This document shows, one piece after another, positions 16,589-24,964 of a stretch of DNA of 64,000 bases. How positions within the stretch are numbered: position 1 is the first letter of the stretch; each line of letters starts with the position of its first letter. The translations under genes were made by a program, and so were the position numbers. The DNA is from DASQFQ01 sp963805525 (lineage in GTDB: Bacteria > Actinomycetota > Thermoleophilia > Solirubrobacterales > Solirubrobacteraceae). Location of the stretch: contig CAWDUT010000004.1 in NCBI GenBank assembly GCA_963805525.1, positions 62,001 to 126,000 of the forward strand, in the 5' to 3' direction. A model generated the notes under the pieces. It had not been told where the DNA came from and did not search any database. It saw nothing but the letters and a program-made list of their open reading frames with translations.

Positions 16589-17272
16589 ATGATTTTCCGC
16601 CGCCTGCTGCTGATCGCCGCGTTTCCAGTCCTCCTCGCCCTGCCCCAGACCGCCTCGGCGCAGGTCGCCGGCCCCGACCAGGGCGTCACCGCCGCTCACG
16701 GGCGCCACGGCATCGTGATCAAGTTCGGCGAGCAGGCTGCCAAGACGTACCGCCGGATCGCCGGGCGCCGGATCAAGCTCTCCTGCGAGCGCGTGTCGCG
16801 CAACGCCGACGGCTACGGCTACAGCGTGGACGGCGGGATGGAGCAGACGGTGCGGGCGCCGCGGAAGCGCAGCCGCATCCCCACCTTCGACCGCAGCCGC
16901 GCCGACATCTGCGTGGTCCGGCTCCCGAAGGCCGGCGACGAGGTGATCGCCGCCACGCCCCTGACCGCTCGGGGCAGGGCCTTCCTGGACGAGTTCAGCA
17001 CCGCCGTGCTGGTGGAAGGCGTGCTCGAGCTCGGCATCCAGGACGGCAAGCCGAGGCCGGCCGCGGACGTGGTCGCCCAGGGCAACGGTTTCGTCGTGGC
17101 GCTCGACGGGCCCGACGCCTCGCCGCCGCACGGCAAGGTGGGCTACTGGACCGACGGGGTCCGCGCCGTCACGGCGGGGGTCAGCGCCGCGGGCCGGCGC
17201 CTGTTCGTCGAGGTCGAGCGCGACGTCTTCCGGACCAACGTGCTCGGCTACATCGCGAGCGACCCGCTCTAA
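16589..17272 (+). CDS. Secreted protein of unknown function
   Basis: 227 residues. A classical signal peptide is visible: basic RR, hydrophobic LLLIAAFPVLLALP, and likely cleavage after TASA near residue 24. The mature part begins QVAGPDQGVTAAHGRHGIVIKFG and has two cysteines (in KLSCERVS and RADICVVRL), possibly a disulfide outside the membrane. No family motif is recognised. No ribosome binding site precedes the ATG, in line with the leaderless promoter directly upstream. It converges on the CNBD flavoprotein gene with a 4-bp overlap of stops. Confidence 0.8.
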   Translation: MIFRRLLLIAAFPVLLALPQTASAQVAGPDQGVTAAHGRHGIVIKFGEQAAKTYRRIAGRRIKLSCERVSRNADGYGYSVDGGMEQTVRAPRKRSRIPTFDRSRADICVVRLPKAGDEVIAATPLTARGRAFLDEFSTAVLVEGVLELGIQDGKPRPAADVVAQGNGFVVALDGPDASPPHGKVGYWTDGVRAVTAGVSAAGRRLFVEVERDVFRTNVLGYIASDPL

Positions 17273-18846
17273 GCGGGCACGCTGCTGAGCCGGTCGTGCA
17301 CCAGGCGCACGACCGTGGCGCCCTCGCCGACGGCGGTCGCGCAGCGCTTCAGCGATCCGGAGCGCACGTCGCCGGCGGCGTACACGCCGGGCACCGAGGT
17401 CTCGAGCGCCTCGGCCGCGCCGGCGCCGGCGCCCGTCAGGACGAAGCCCTTGTCGTCGCGCGCGACGGCGCTCCCCAGCCAGTCCGTGCACGGTGAGGCG
17501 CCGAGGAACAGGAACAGGTACGAGAGCGGGATCTGCTCGCCGTCGCGCAGCGTGACCGCCTCGAGCTGGCCGTCGCTCCCGTGCAGCGCGGCGATCTCGG
17601 ACCGGTCGCGCACCGCGATCCCGTGGCGCGCGAGGTCGCCGATCAGGTAGTCGGACATCGTCTCGCGCAGGTCGGCGCGGCGGTGCAGCAGCGTCACGAG
17701 CGCGCCGCCGCGGGAGAGCCAGATCGCGGCCTGCGCGGCCGAGTTGCCACCGCCGACGACCGCGACGCGGGTCGCGCCGCAGCGCTGGGCCTCGGGCGGG
17801 CCGGCGGCGTAGAAGACGCTGATGCCCTCGTAGTCCTCGAGGTCGGCGACCGGGAGCCGGCGATACTCGGCGCCGGTGGCGAGGACGACGGCGCGCGCCG
17901 CGATCTCCTCGCCGCCGTCGAGCCGCACGATGTGGCGGTCGGTGCCCGGCTCGAGCGCGAGCGCCCGGTACGGCGTCGCCATCCGCGCGCCGAACTTGCG
18001 CGCCTGCGTGACGGCGCGCGTGGTCAGCTCCCCTCCGCTGATGCCGGCCGGGAAGCCGAGGTAGTTCTCGATCCGCCGCGAGACGCCCGCCTGGCCGCCG
18101 AGCACCGTGCTCTCGATGATCAGCGTGTCGAGCCCCTCCGACGCGCCATAGACCGCGGCGCCCAGGCCCGCCGGCCCGCCGCCGACGATCACGAGGTCGA
18201 CCTCCTGATGCGCCTCCAGCGCGGCGCCGATCCCCAGCGCGCGCCAGACCTCGCCGCTGCTGGGCCGGCGCAGCTCCGTGCCGCCCGGCAGCCGCACGAG
18301 CGGCAGCTCGCCGGGCGACAGCGCGGCGATCACCGCGGCCGCCTCGGGATCGTCGGCGTGCTCGGGGTCGCGCCACGTGTACGGCAGCCGGGCGCGGCGG
18401 AGGTAGTCGACCATCGTCCGGGTGTCGGCCGACGACCGCGGCCCGAAGATCTCGACGCCGATGCCCTGATGGCGCTGCAGCCCCTCGCGCCGCGCGATGA
18501 ACGCCGACAGCAGCACGTCGCCGAGCGGGCCGTCGTCGAATAGCAGCGGGCGCAGGACCTCGCGCTCGACGGCGATGTAGCGCATCGGCTGCGTGACGAC
18601 GGCCGTCAGGTAGACCGTCTGGCCCGTCATCAGGTTGAGCTCCCCCAGGAACCCCGACGCGCCGTGCCGGACGATCTCGTCCCCCGCGCTGTCGAGGACC
18701 GCCGCCTCGCCCTCGAGGATCGCGACGAACGGGTAGCGCTCGTCGCCGATCCGGTAGAGGACGTCACCGACCGCGGCGGTCCGCTCCTCCCCCACGCCGG
18801 CGAGCTTCGCCAGCTGTTCCGCCGAGAGGACCGGGCTGACGCTCAT
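17269..18846 (-). CDS. Cyclic-nucleotide-binding-domain thioredoxin-reductase-like flavoprotein (first paralogue)
   Basis: 525 residues in three parts: a CNBD-like N-terminus (about 5-120, with GFLGELNLMTGQTVYLTAVV), a glutaredoxin-like middle (about 125-205), and a thioredoxin-reductase-like FAD/NADP module (IVGGGPAGLGAAVYGASEG, GGQAGVSRRIENYLGFPAG, VAVVGGGNSAAQAA, YAAGDVRSG). The redox-active CxxC of thioredoxin reductase is absent: the segment reads GISVFYAAGPPEAQRCGATRV. The enzyme therefore probably moves electrons without a disulfide exchange step. A close relative with the same layout lies at 57314-58990. Substrate unknown. Confidence 0.9.
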   Translation of the reverse strand: MSVSPVLSAEQLAKLAGVGEERTAAVGDVLYRIGDERYPFVAILEGEAAVLDSAGDEIVRHGASGFLGELNLMTGQTVYLTAVVTQPMRYIAVEREVLRPLLFDDGPLGDVLLSAFIARREGLQRHQGIGVEIFGPRSSADTRTMVDYLRRARLPYTWRDPEHADDPEAAAVIAALSPGELPLVRLPGGTELRRPSSGEVWRALGIGAALEAHQEVDLVIVGGGPAGLGAAVYGASEGLDTLIIESTVLGGQAGVSRRIENYLGFPAGISGGELTTRAVTQARKFGARMATPYRALALEPGTDRHIVRLDGGEEIAARAVVLATGAEYRRLPVADLEDYEGISVFYAAGPPEAQRCGATRVAVVGGGNSAAQAAIWLSRGGALVTLLHRRADLRETMSDYLIGDLARHGIAVRDRSEIAALHGSDGQLEAVTLRDGEQIPLSYLFLFLGASPCTDWLGSAVARDDKGFVLTGAGAGAAEALETSVPGVYAAGDVRSGSLKRCATAVGEGATVVRLVHDRLSSVPA

Positions 18847-18870
18847 GGTCGGCCAAGCCTACGCACCCGC

Positions 18871-21800
18871 CTATCCGGTCACGTTCTGCGAGAACACCTC
18901 GAGCTCGGCGGCGTGCAGGAACGTGCCCTGGTCCGACCCGGTGTCGCAGTCGGTCGGGTTGAGCGGGTCCGCGTCCTGCTCGCCCTGGTAGTCCGGGGCG
19001 CCCGTGCACTGGTTGTCGAGGGCCGTGAAGCGGATCTGCGTCGCGGTCGTGTCCTCGACGTCGAACGTCCGCAGCGTCAGGTCCGGCGCCAGCGGCCGCG
19101 GCGCAACCGACGGGAACGCGTCGGACGCGCTCGTGTAGAGCGGCTTCCAGCTCGTCGGCAGCGAGCAGTTGGCCGTCCGCCCGTCGCAGCTCGAGACCGC
19201 GAACCGCCGCAGCGCGGTGAAGCGCCCCTCGTCGGCGTCCGGGTCGTTCGGGTCGAGCAGCGCGCTGACGCCGATCGAGGCGACCGGCTTGGCGCCGGCG
19301 AACGAGATCGTCACCGACGGCTTGCTCGCGGCGACGCCGGTCGAGCCGGTCCAGTCCCACGTCGTCGACTCGGTGTCGTCGATCAGGTCGTCGAGGTTCG
19401 TGCCGTCGCCCGAGGCCGAAGCGCCCTGGCTCTTCGACGCCACGTTCGGCGCCAGCGCGAAGGTCTGCGTCAGCGTCTGGCCGGCCGTGACCTTGAGCGT
19501 GAAGCGCCGCAGGCCGTAGCCGGGAGCGCGGACGAGCACGTCGTAGCTGCCGGGCACGAGCTTCGCCGTCGCGCCGAGCGCGGTCGCCGGGTCGGTGTCG
19601 GCGAGCGGGGTGGCGCGCGCCTCGTAGCGGCCGACGTAGATCGACGCCTTCGCCGCGCCGGTGGCGAACGTGACGGTCGCGTTCTGGGCGAGCGGCGAGT
19701 CGAAGCCAGGCTTCGGCTGGTCGTCCTCGTTGGTGTCCGTCGAGGCCGACTCGCCCATCCCGCGCTTGGCGAACGCGTTCCACAGCTCCGCCTGGTTGGC
19801 GCCGCCGAAGCGCATCCGGTCGGCGGCCAGGTAGGCGTCGCGCGCGGTCAGCATGCTCGTGTCGCCCTGCTGGAGGAGGAAGGCGTCGAACATGATCTGG
19901 ATCCAGCGGCGGTTGCCCGGGCACTGCTCGGGTGGCAGCGGCGCCTGCGGCGCGGTCGTGCCCGGCCGGCCGTCGGCGCAGCGGAGCTGCCGCGCGCGGT
20001 CGGTCGCCGGGAACTGCGCGTCGTACCTCTTCACCAGCGCCTGGCGGATGTCGTAGCCCGTGCCGTTCCAGATCTCGCCGTCGGCGTGGACCTCCGGGCC
20101 GGACGTGTCGAAGCCGATGTCCGAGTAGTTGAGCGGGTTGGCGTCGAGCGCGTAGTCGCGGATGCCGGTCTTCTTGTTGCCGGTCACGTACGGCCCCTCC
20201 GCCCACGGGTTCTCGCCGTCCTGCGGGACGTAGCCGTGCGCGTGCAGGTACTCGAGCGCGACCTGGTCGGACCAGCTCTCCCCCATCGCGCCCGCCTGCA
20301 GGCCGGACAGGCTGTCGTCGGGGCCGCCGACCATCCGGTTGGAGATCGCATGCGTGTACTCATGGCCGAACACCGAGGTGTCGAGGTCGCCGTCCACGCA
20401 GGGCGAGTAGAACGCGCCGGCGATCGGCTGGAACAGGTACTGGTTGGTGATGCCGGGGACGCCGTCCATCAACGTGACCTGGTTGGCGTTGTCGCGGCCC
20501 TCGAACGTCGGTTGGCCGCCGGTCAGCGCGCCGGCCTGGACGTTGCCGATCTCCGGGTCGCCGTCGCGGCCGGGCTCGGTGGCGCCGAAGTTCGACTGCT
20601 GGAGGTTGTAGTTGCCCTCCGTGAAGCCGAGGTGGTACGCGAAGTCGTGGAAGCGGTTGTGGCCGCTGAACAGGTTCGCGACCGAGGCCGACAGGTCGGC
20701 GCCGGAGCCGGGCGTGACCAGCTGGGCCGGGTCGCACTTCGACGTCGCCCACTGGTTCGCCCACGGGAACTGGTAGGAGCGCTCGACGGAGGTCGGCATG
20801 AAGCCGAACGGGCCCGGCGTCAGCGGCGAGGCGCGCGCCTCGGCCGTGCGGGCGGCGTTGCCCTGCGTGGTGAAGGACGGCGTGCCGGTGGTCGGGATCG
20901 CGTCCCACGGGCCGTGCTCGGCCGGGCTGGAGAGCCCGAGGTCGCAGCCGGTGGCGGACAGGTAGCAGCCGGCCTTGCGGTTGTCGCTCGACCCGAGCGG
21001 GGCGGCCTCGAAGAACTTCCACGACGGGTTGCCGGTGCCCGCGCTCGGCGTGGCGGCCGTGTCGTTGACCGCATAGCCGCCGGTGTAGGCGAACGTCTCG
21101 CCGCTGGCGGGGACCGTCGGGTCGTCGAACGCGCAGACGAGGACCTGGTAGGTGCCGTCGGCGACCTTCGCGCCGTCGTTGGAGTAGGTGACCGCCTCCG
21201 GGCTCGAGGCGGTGTCGGACGAGGCGACGGCCTTGCCGTCGGGGCCGATCAGCTTGAGGACGATGTCGTCGGAGGGCACGTTCGCGGTCGCGAAGGCGCC
21301 GACCGAGTAGGCGGACTTGACCGTGATCGGCGCCGGCTTGCCGCAGCCGTTCGCGCCGTCGCCGGTGGTGCCGCTGAAGGTGCCGCTGCCGTTCTCCTCG
21401 TCGGCGGCCTGCTGGACGGCGTTGGCGCGAGTGAGCACCTCGCCGCTGCGAGCGTCGACGAACGAGCGGTAGGCGCGGGTCTTGCCGCCGTCGACGTCGA
21501 GCACGACGGTCTCGAACGCCGGGCGCACGCCCTGCGTGTAGGTCGGGAACGCGGTCAGCCGCGCACGCTGGCCGAGCTGACGCTTGGCGCCCGGCACGCC
21601 CGGCGTGGCGAGGCCCTTGACGGCGAACTCGCTCCAGCCGCCGCGCTTGGTGACGGCGCCGACGTCGGCGGCCGTGGCCTTCACGCCGGCGTTGGCGGCG
21701 GCGCGCAGCCACGCCTGGGTGGCGGTGAGCGTCGCGGCGGCGGGCGCGGCCTGCGAGCCGGCGGCCGTCGAGGAGACGTAGGCGACGCGGCCGTTCGCGA

Positions 21801-22245
21801 CGGCGACGGTGATCAGGCCGTCGTGGCCGGCGGCCTGGTCGCCGAACTTCTGGCGGAAGACGACGGCGTGCCCGTCGCTCTGGACGAGCTTGGAGTCGTT
21901 GACGAGATCAAGTGCAGAGACGTCGGCAGCGGAGAGCTTGAACAGCGAGCGGTGCGAGCCGATGAAGCCGCGCGCGACCGCGCTCGCGCTGCCTGAGGCG
22001 GCGCTCAAGAGCCAGCCGTCGCTCGCGATCAGCGACGCGGGCGTGCCGTAGCGGTTCCACTCCACCCGCGCGCCGAGCCCGCTCGCCTCCTGCTTCTGCG
22101 CCGCCGTGGGCGCGACCTTGCCCGTCCGCGCATCGAGGTCGCCGAGCCCTGCCTGCCCCGGCAGGATCGTGGCGACGGCGCCGGCGGAGGCCGGTACGGC
22201 GAGTGCGAGCACGAGCAGGCTCGCGACGAGGATGGGCAGGCGCAA
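18871..22245 (-). CDS. Secreted M36 (fungalysin) family metalloprotease
   Basis: 1124 residues with a signal peptide (LPILVASLLVLALAVPASAGA), an FTP/PepSY-like propeptide (about 30-270), and a zinc protease domain with HEYTH at residues 628-632 and the third ligand in GESWSD (Glu656). This is the fungalysin pattern. Before the catalytic domain lies a PPC/P-domain-like beta region (about 300-400). After it comes a tail with a PEGA-like segment and a discoidin (F5/8 type C)-like domain ending ELEVFSQNVTG. It should be an exported, self-activating zinc endopeptidase that degrades protein outside the cell. It is much longer than fungal M36 enzymes, due to the added domains. Confidence 0.92.
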   Translation of the reverse strand: MRLPILVASLLVLALAVPASAGAVATILPGQAGLGDLDARTGKVAPTAAQKQEASGLGARVEWNRYGTPASLIASDGWLLSAASGSASAVARGFIGSHRSLFKLSAADVSALDLVNDSKLVQSDGHAVVFRQKFGDQAAGHDGLITVAVANGRVAYVSSTAAGSQAAPAAATLTATQAWLRAAANAGVKATAADVGAVTKRGGWSEFAVKGLATPGVPGAKRQLGQRARLTAFPTYTQGVRPAFETVVLDVDGGKTRAYRSFVDARSGEVLTRANAVQQAADEENGSGTFSGTTGDGANGCGKPAPITVKSAYSVGAFATANVPSDDIVLKLIGPDGKAVASSDTASSPEAVTYSNDGAKVADGTYQVLVCAFDDPTVPASGETFAYTGGYAVNDTAATPSAGTGNPSWKFFEAAPLGSSDNRKAGCYLSATGCDLGLSSPAEHGPWDAIPTTGTPSFTTQGNAARTAEARASPLTPGPFGFMPTSVERSYQFPWANQWATSKCDPAQLVTPGSGADLSASVANLFSGHNRFHDFAYHLGFTEGNYNLQQSNFGATEPGRDGDPEIGNVQAGALTGGQPTFEGRDNANQVTLMDGVPGITNQYLFQPIAGAFYSPCVDGDLDTSVFGHEYTHAISNRMVGGPDDSLSGLQAGAMGESWSDQVALEYLHAHGYVPQDGENPWAEGPYVTGNKKTGIRDYALDANPLNYSDIGFDTSGPEVHADGEIWNGTGYDIRQALVKRYDAQFPATDRARQLRCADGRPGTTAPQAPLPPEQCPGNRRWIQIMFDAFLLQQGDTSMLTARDAYLAADRMRFGGANQAELWNAFAKRGMGESASTDTNEDDQPKPGFDSPLAQNATVTFATGAAKASIYVGRYEARATPLADTDPATALGATAKLVPGSYDVLVRAPGYGLRRFTLKVTAGQTLTQTFALAPNVASKSQGASASGDGTNLDDLIDDTESTTWDWTGSTGVAASKPSVTISFAGAKPVASIGVSALLDPNDPDADEGRFTALRRFAVSSCDGRTANCSLPTSWKPLYTSASDAFPSVAPRPLAPDLTLRTFDVEDTTATQIRFTALDNQCTGAPDYQGEQDADPLNPTDCDTGSDQGTFLHAAELEVFSQNVTG

Positions 22246-22385
22246 GGATCTCTCCCAGAGTCAGAAGGCGTTTCGCCCTCCAACGCGCGCCGCACCGAGA
22301 ACTTGTGGGTTAGGCGGTCGATTCCGCGACCCCCGTACCCGTCTGCACGCGCACATCCGGGCACGGCGGCCACGGAATCAACCAC
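22246..22385. other. Intergenic region upstream of the M36 protease
   Basis: 140 bp between the regulator stop and the M36 start. An imperfect inverted repeat (12 of 14 positions) joins 22313-22326 and 22373-22386 over a 46-base spacer, ending on the stop codon of the regulator gene. It might help end transcription of that gene. No promoter with good hexamers stands out. Confidence 0.3.
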
Positions 22386-23882
22386 CTAGACCGCGCGCAG
22401 CCGCCCGACCTGCGCCGCCGCCTGGCTGCGCCGCGGGTCGCGATAGTCCAGCGCCAGCAGCACCTGCCGCCACGCCGCCGCGTCCTCCCGGCCGGAGGGT
22501 GTCTGGACCCACGCCCACACCGCCTCGCGGTCGTCGCCGGTCATCACCGCGTGCCGGATCCAGCCCTCGAGCGCCTGGCGCTCGCGCTCGACGCCGGGCG
22601 CGTCGGAGTGCGGCAGCAGCGGCCCCGCGTAGAGCTCCGCCGCCTCCTGGATCGCACCGCGCTCGAGCAGCGCGCGCACGCGCCCGAGGTCGGACTCGAC
22701 GTGGCCGACGAAGCGGTAGGGGTCCGTCTCGATCGCCAGCCCGAGCTGCTTGCGCAAGCGCGAGACCTCGCCGCGGACCGTGCTGTTGCTCGCGGCGTCG
22801 CCGTAGACCTCGGAGCCCAGCTGCTCGGTCGTGAGGCCGCCGGAGTGCAGGCACAGCAGCGCGAGGATCTCGGCCTGCCGGCGACCGAGCGGCAGCGGGC
22901 GGCCGTCGACGATCGCGTGCGGGTGATCGTCGCCCAGCACGCGCAGCCGGACCACGCCGCCGGACCGGCCCGCCGGCGCGTGCTCGAGCCGGCGGATGAG
23001 GAACGCGCCGTCGCGCTCCAGCGGCTCCGCGAACGCCGGCACGCCCGACGGCAACGTGAACTCGCCCCCGTACGCCGGCAGCGCCAGGCGCTCCGCCGGC
23101 ATCCACTCCTGCGGGCTGGTCGCGATCACGCGACCGCTCGAGGTCACCAGCGCGCGGTCGTCGCTGCCGCCCAGCACGCGGTCGACGTAGCGCGCGCGCA
23201 GCCGCCCGTCACGCTCGTGCATGAGACATCGCAGGTGCGCCTCGACGGCGCCCGCGGTGGCGACCGCGACCGCGAACGAGTGCGGGTGCACGGTGCTCAT
23301 CCGGCTCGTGAGGTCGATCACGCCGATGAGGTCGCCGGTGTCGGGGTCGTGCACCGGGGCGGCCGCGCACGTCCACGCCTGCACGACCTCGTTGAAGTGC
23401 TCGGCGGCGAACACCTGGACCGCGTGGTCGGCGGCCAGCGCGGTGCCGATCGCGTTGGTCCCCGCGCCGCCCTCGCTCCACAGCGCGCCGACGGCGAAGT
23501 TCATCGAGTTCGCGGCCGCGAGGCGGACCTGGGGCGCGCCCTCCAGCCACAGCAGCGTCCCGTCGGCATCGCTGACAACCATCAGGTGCGCCGCGTCATC
23601 GGCGATCCCGGCGAAGCACTCGCGGATCAGCGGCGCCACCGACTCCAGCGGGTGGACCTCCCAGCGCGCCGCGGCCTCGTCGTCGTCGGCGACCGACGGC
23701 GCGGCGCCGTTCGCGCTCGGATCGACGCCCGCTTCAGACGAGCGCCGCCAGGAGTCGGCGATCGGCTCACGGATGGAATCCGGGCGCCCACCTCCGAGGA
23801 ACCGCTCCCAGGCATGGCGAACCTCCCGCGCTCGCCGCGCAGGAGAGGTCGTGGCGTCGATGGCCAGCCAGGGATTCCGCAA
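22386..23882 (-). CDS. GAF-domain transcriptional regulator with winged-helix output (AcoR/MimR-like sensor)
   Basis: 498 residues. The N-terminal part (IADSWRRSSEAGVDP) and the GAF domain (about 95-220, with NFAVGALWSEGGAGTNAIGTALA and AAPVHDPDTGDLIGVIDLT) match the sensor half of AcoR/MimR-type activators. In place of the AAA+ sigma-54 module it has a C-terminal winged helix near residue 330-385: LPLGRRQAEILALLCLHSGG, TTEQLGSEVYGD, TVRGEVSRLRKQLGL. It should be a sigma-70-compatible regulator that senses a small molecule. It is divergent from iclR, next to the propane monooxygenase genes, so the natural guess is that it controls them. Confidence 0.87.
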   Translation of the reverse strand: MRNPWLAIDATTSPARRAREVRHAWERFLGGGRPDSIREPIADSWRRSSEAGVDPSANGAAPSVADDDEAAARWEVHPLESVAPLIRECFAGIADDAAHLMVVSDADGTLLWLEGAPQVRLAAANSMNFAVGALWSEGGAGTNAIGTALAADHAVQVFAAEHFNEVVQAWTCAAAPVHDPDTGDLIGVIDLTSRMSTVHPHSFAVAVATAGAVEAHLRCLMHERDGRLRARYVDRVLGGSDDRALVTSSGRVIATSPQEWMPAERLALPAYGGEFTLPSGVPAFAEPLERDGAFLIRRLEHAPAGRSGGVVRLRVLGDDHPHAIVDGRPLPLGRRQAEILALLCLHSGGLTTEQLGSEVYGDAASNSTVRGEVSRLRKQLGLAIETDPYRFVGHVESDLGRVRALLERGAIQEAAELYAGPLLPHSDAPGVERERQALEGWIRHAVMTGDDREAVWAWVQTPSGREDAAAWRQVLLALDYRDPRRSQAAAQVGRLRAV

Positions 23883-23975
23883 TCGTGCCCTCGTGGTCCG
23901 ATTGTCGGCTTCAGGGCCTTGCCAAAGTACCGCCGAGTCGCGCCCGGCACAAACCGTCTGCAGCGCCCTTGCAGC

Positions 23976-23997
23976 GCCTCGTCATTACAAACGAGGC
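23976..23997. promoter_or_regulatory. Inverted repeat upstream of the IclR gene
   Basis: GCCTCGT (23976-23982) and ACGAGGC (23991-23997) form a perfect 7-bp inverted repeat over the AT-rich spacer CATTACAA. It lies 6 bp before the AAGGAGGAGG ribosome binding site of the IclR gene, between the divergent regulator genes. A position this close to the start fits an autoregulatory operator. Confidence 0.45.
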
Positions 23998-24024
23998 AGC
24001 CACAAGGAGGAGGTACACGCACCG

Positions 24025-24819
24025 GTGAGTGGAGTATCTGGCGAGGCGAGGTCGCAGAGCGGCCGGAGGGGCCTGTCGACCGCACACGCCGTGCTGCAGG
24101 TGCTCAGCTTCCTCGAGCAGCACCCCGGCGGCGTGCGCGCCGAGGAGGTCACCGAGTTCGTCGGCAAGAGCGCCTCGACCGCCTACCACCTGCTCGCGAG
24201 CCTCGTCGACGAGGGCTTCGCCGTCCACGAGGGCGGCCTCTACAAGGCGCGGCACGACGTCGCGCCCGCGCCCCATACCGATCGCCATGCGCTCGAGGAC
24301 GCGGTCGACGACCTGTTCCTGCGCACCCACAAGCGCTGCTACCTCGGCGTCGTCCGCGGAGGCGTGATCGAGATCACCGTCGTGCGGGGCCGCCAGGGCA
24401 TCGCGCGGATGCCCGGGCTCGGCACGCAGATCACCGACAACGCCCACGCGCTCGCGATGGGCAAGGTCGTGCTCGCGCGCCTCCGCCCGGAGGCGCTGGC
24501 GCGCTACGTCGGCAGCGGCCTCACGCGCTACACGCCGAGCACGATCACCTCGCCCGTGCAGCTCTCGCAGGAGCTCCAGCGCGTCCGCGCCGACGGCTAC
24601 GCGGTCGAGCGCGAGGAGTTCGACCTCGACTTCTGCTGCGTCGCGGCGCCGGCGCTCGACGAGCACGGGCGGCTCGCCGGCGTGCTCGGGCTGTCGGCGT
24701 CGACGCGCGCGTTCGACAACGAGCACGACGAGCTCACGGCGGCGGTGCGCGACATCGCCGAAACCGCCGGGCCCGCCCGGGTGGGGACGGATTCCGCCCC
24801 GATGGAGCTGTGCGCATGA
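24025..24819 (+). CDS. IclR-family transcriptional regulator
   Basis: 264 residues from a GTG 11 bases after AAGGAGGAGG. The N-terminal winged helix (STAHAVLQVLSFLEQHPGG, AEEVTEFVGKSASTAYHLLASLVDEGF) is followed by the IclR effector domain (ITDNAHALAMGKVVLARL, DGYAVEREEFDLDFCCVAAP, GLSASTRAF). IclR proteins act as dimers and bind small organic acids or aromatics. It lies directly upstream of the monooxygenase operon, 145 bp from the first start, and is probably one of its controllers. Confidence 0.92.
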   Translation: MSGVSGEARSQSGRRGLSTAHAVLQVLSFLEQHPGGVRAEEVTEFVGKSASTAYHLLASLVDEGFAVHEGGLYKARHDVAPAPHTDRHALEDAVDDLFLRTHKRCYLGVVRGGVIEITVVRGRQGIARMPGLGTQITDNAHALAMGKVVLARLRPEALARYVGSGLTRYTPSTITSPVQLSQELQRVRADGYAVEREEFDLDFCCVAAPALDEHGRLAGVLGLSASTRAFDNEHDELTAAVRDIAETAGPARVGTDSAPMELCA

Positions 24820-24835
24820 CCGGTCTTTCCAGCAT

Positions 24836-24851
24836 CGTGCGGAAAAGCACG
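24836..24851. promoter_or_regulatory. Palindrome after iclR, upstream of the prm promoter
   Basis: CGTGC (24836-24840) and GCACG (24847-24851) flank GGAAAA, a perfect 5-bp inverted repeat centred about 14 bp before the candidate -35 of the monooxygenase operon. Possible activator site for the IclR or the GAF regulator. It could also be a weak terminator for iclR. Confidence 0.4.
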
Positions 24852-24857
24852 AGTTTC

Positions 24858-24886
24858 TTGTCGCGCCACCAGGCGGGTCGTAGCTT
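24858..24886 (+). promoter_or_regulatory. Candidate promoter of the propane monooxygenase operon
   Basis: TTGTCG (24858-24863) and TAGCTT (24881-24886) are separated by 17 bp. Hexamer matches are moderate (four of six and three of six against the sigma-70 consensus). No -24/-12 sigma-54 element is visible, unlike the sigma-54-dependent control described for some mycobacterial mim operons. Confidence 0.35.
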
Positions 24887-24906
24887 CCGCCCACCATTGC
24901 TCTCGA

Positions 24907-24921
24907 CCCCGAGCATCGGGG
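24907..24921. promoter_or_regulatory. Inverted repeat in the prm leader
   Basis: CCCCGA and TCGGGG flank GCA, a perfect 6-3-6 inverted repeat. It lies about 20 bp downstream of the candidate -10 and 44 bp upstream of the prmA start, a typical place for a repressor operator or a leader hairpin. Confidence 0.4.
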
Positions 24922-24964
24922 CCGAGGGTCGTACTTGTGCGTCCACACGACGGAGGTCGAGACA

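Noticed and set aside
18664..21996. 1110-codon open frame on the + strand opposite the M36 protease
   Set aside because: Shadow of the protease gene: repetitive Arg/Val/Gly composition, no motifs, no ribosome site.
22313..22386. Imperfect inverted repeat with a 46-base spacer
   Set aside because: Two mismatches in 14 and a long loop make it weak; kept only as a note in the intergenic entry.
24935..24964. Alternative ATG start of PrmA ten codons upstream
   Set aside because: The GTG at 24965 has a well-spaced GGAGG and gives the N-terminus seen in PrmA/MimA relatives.
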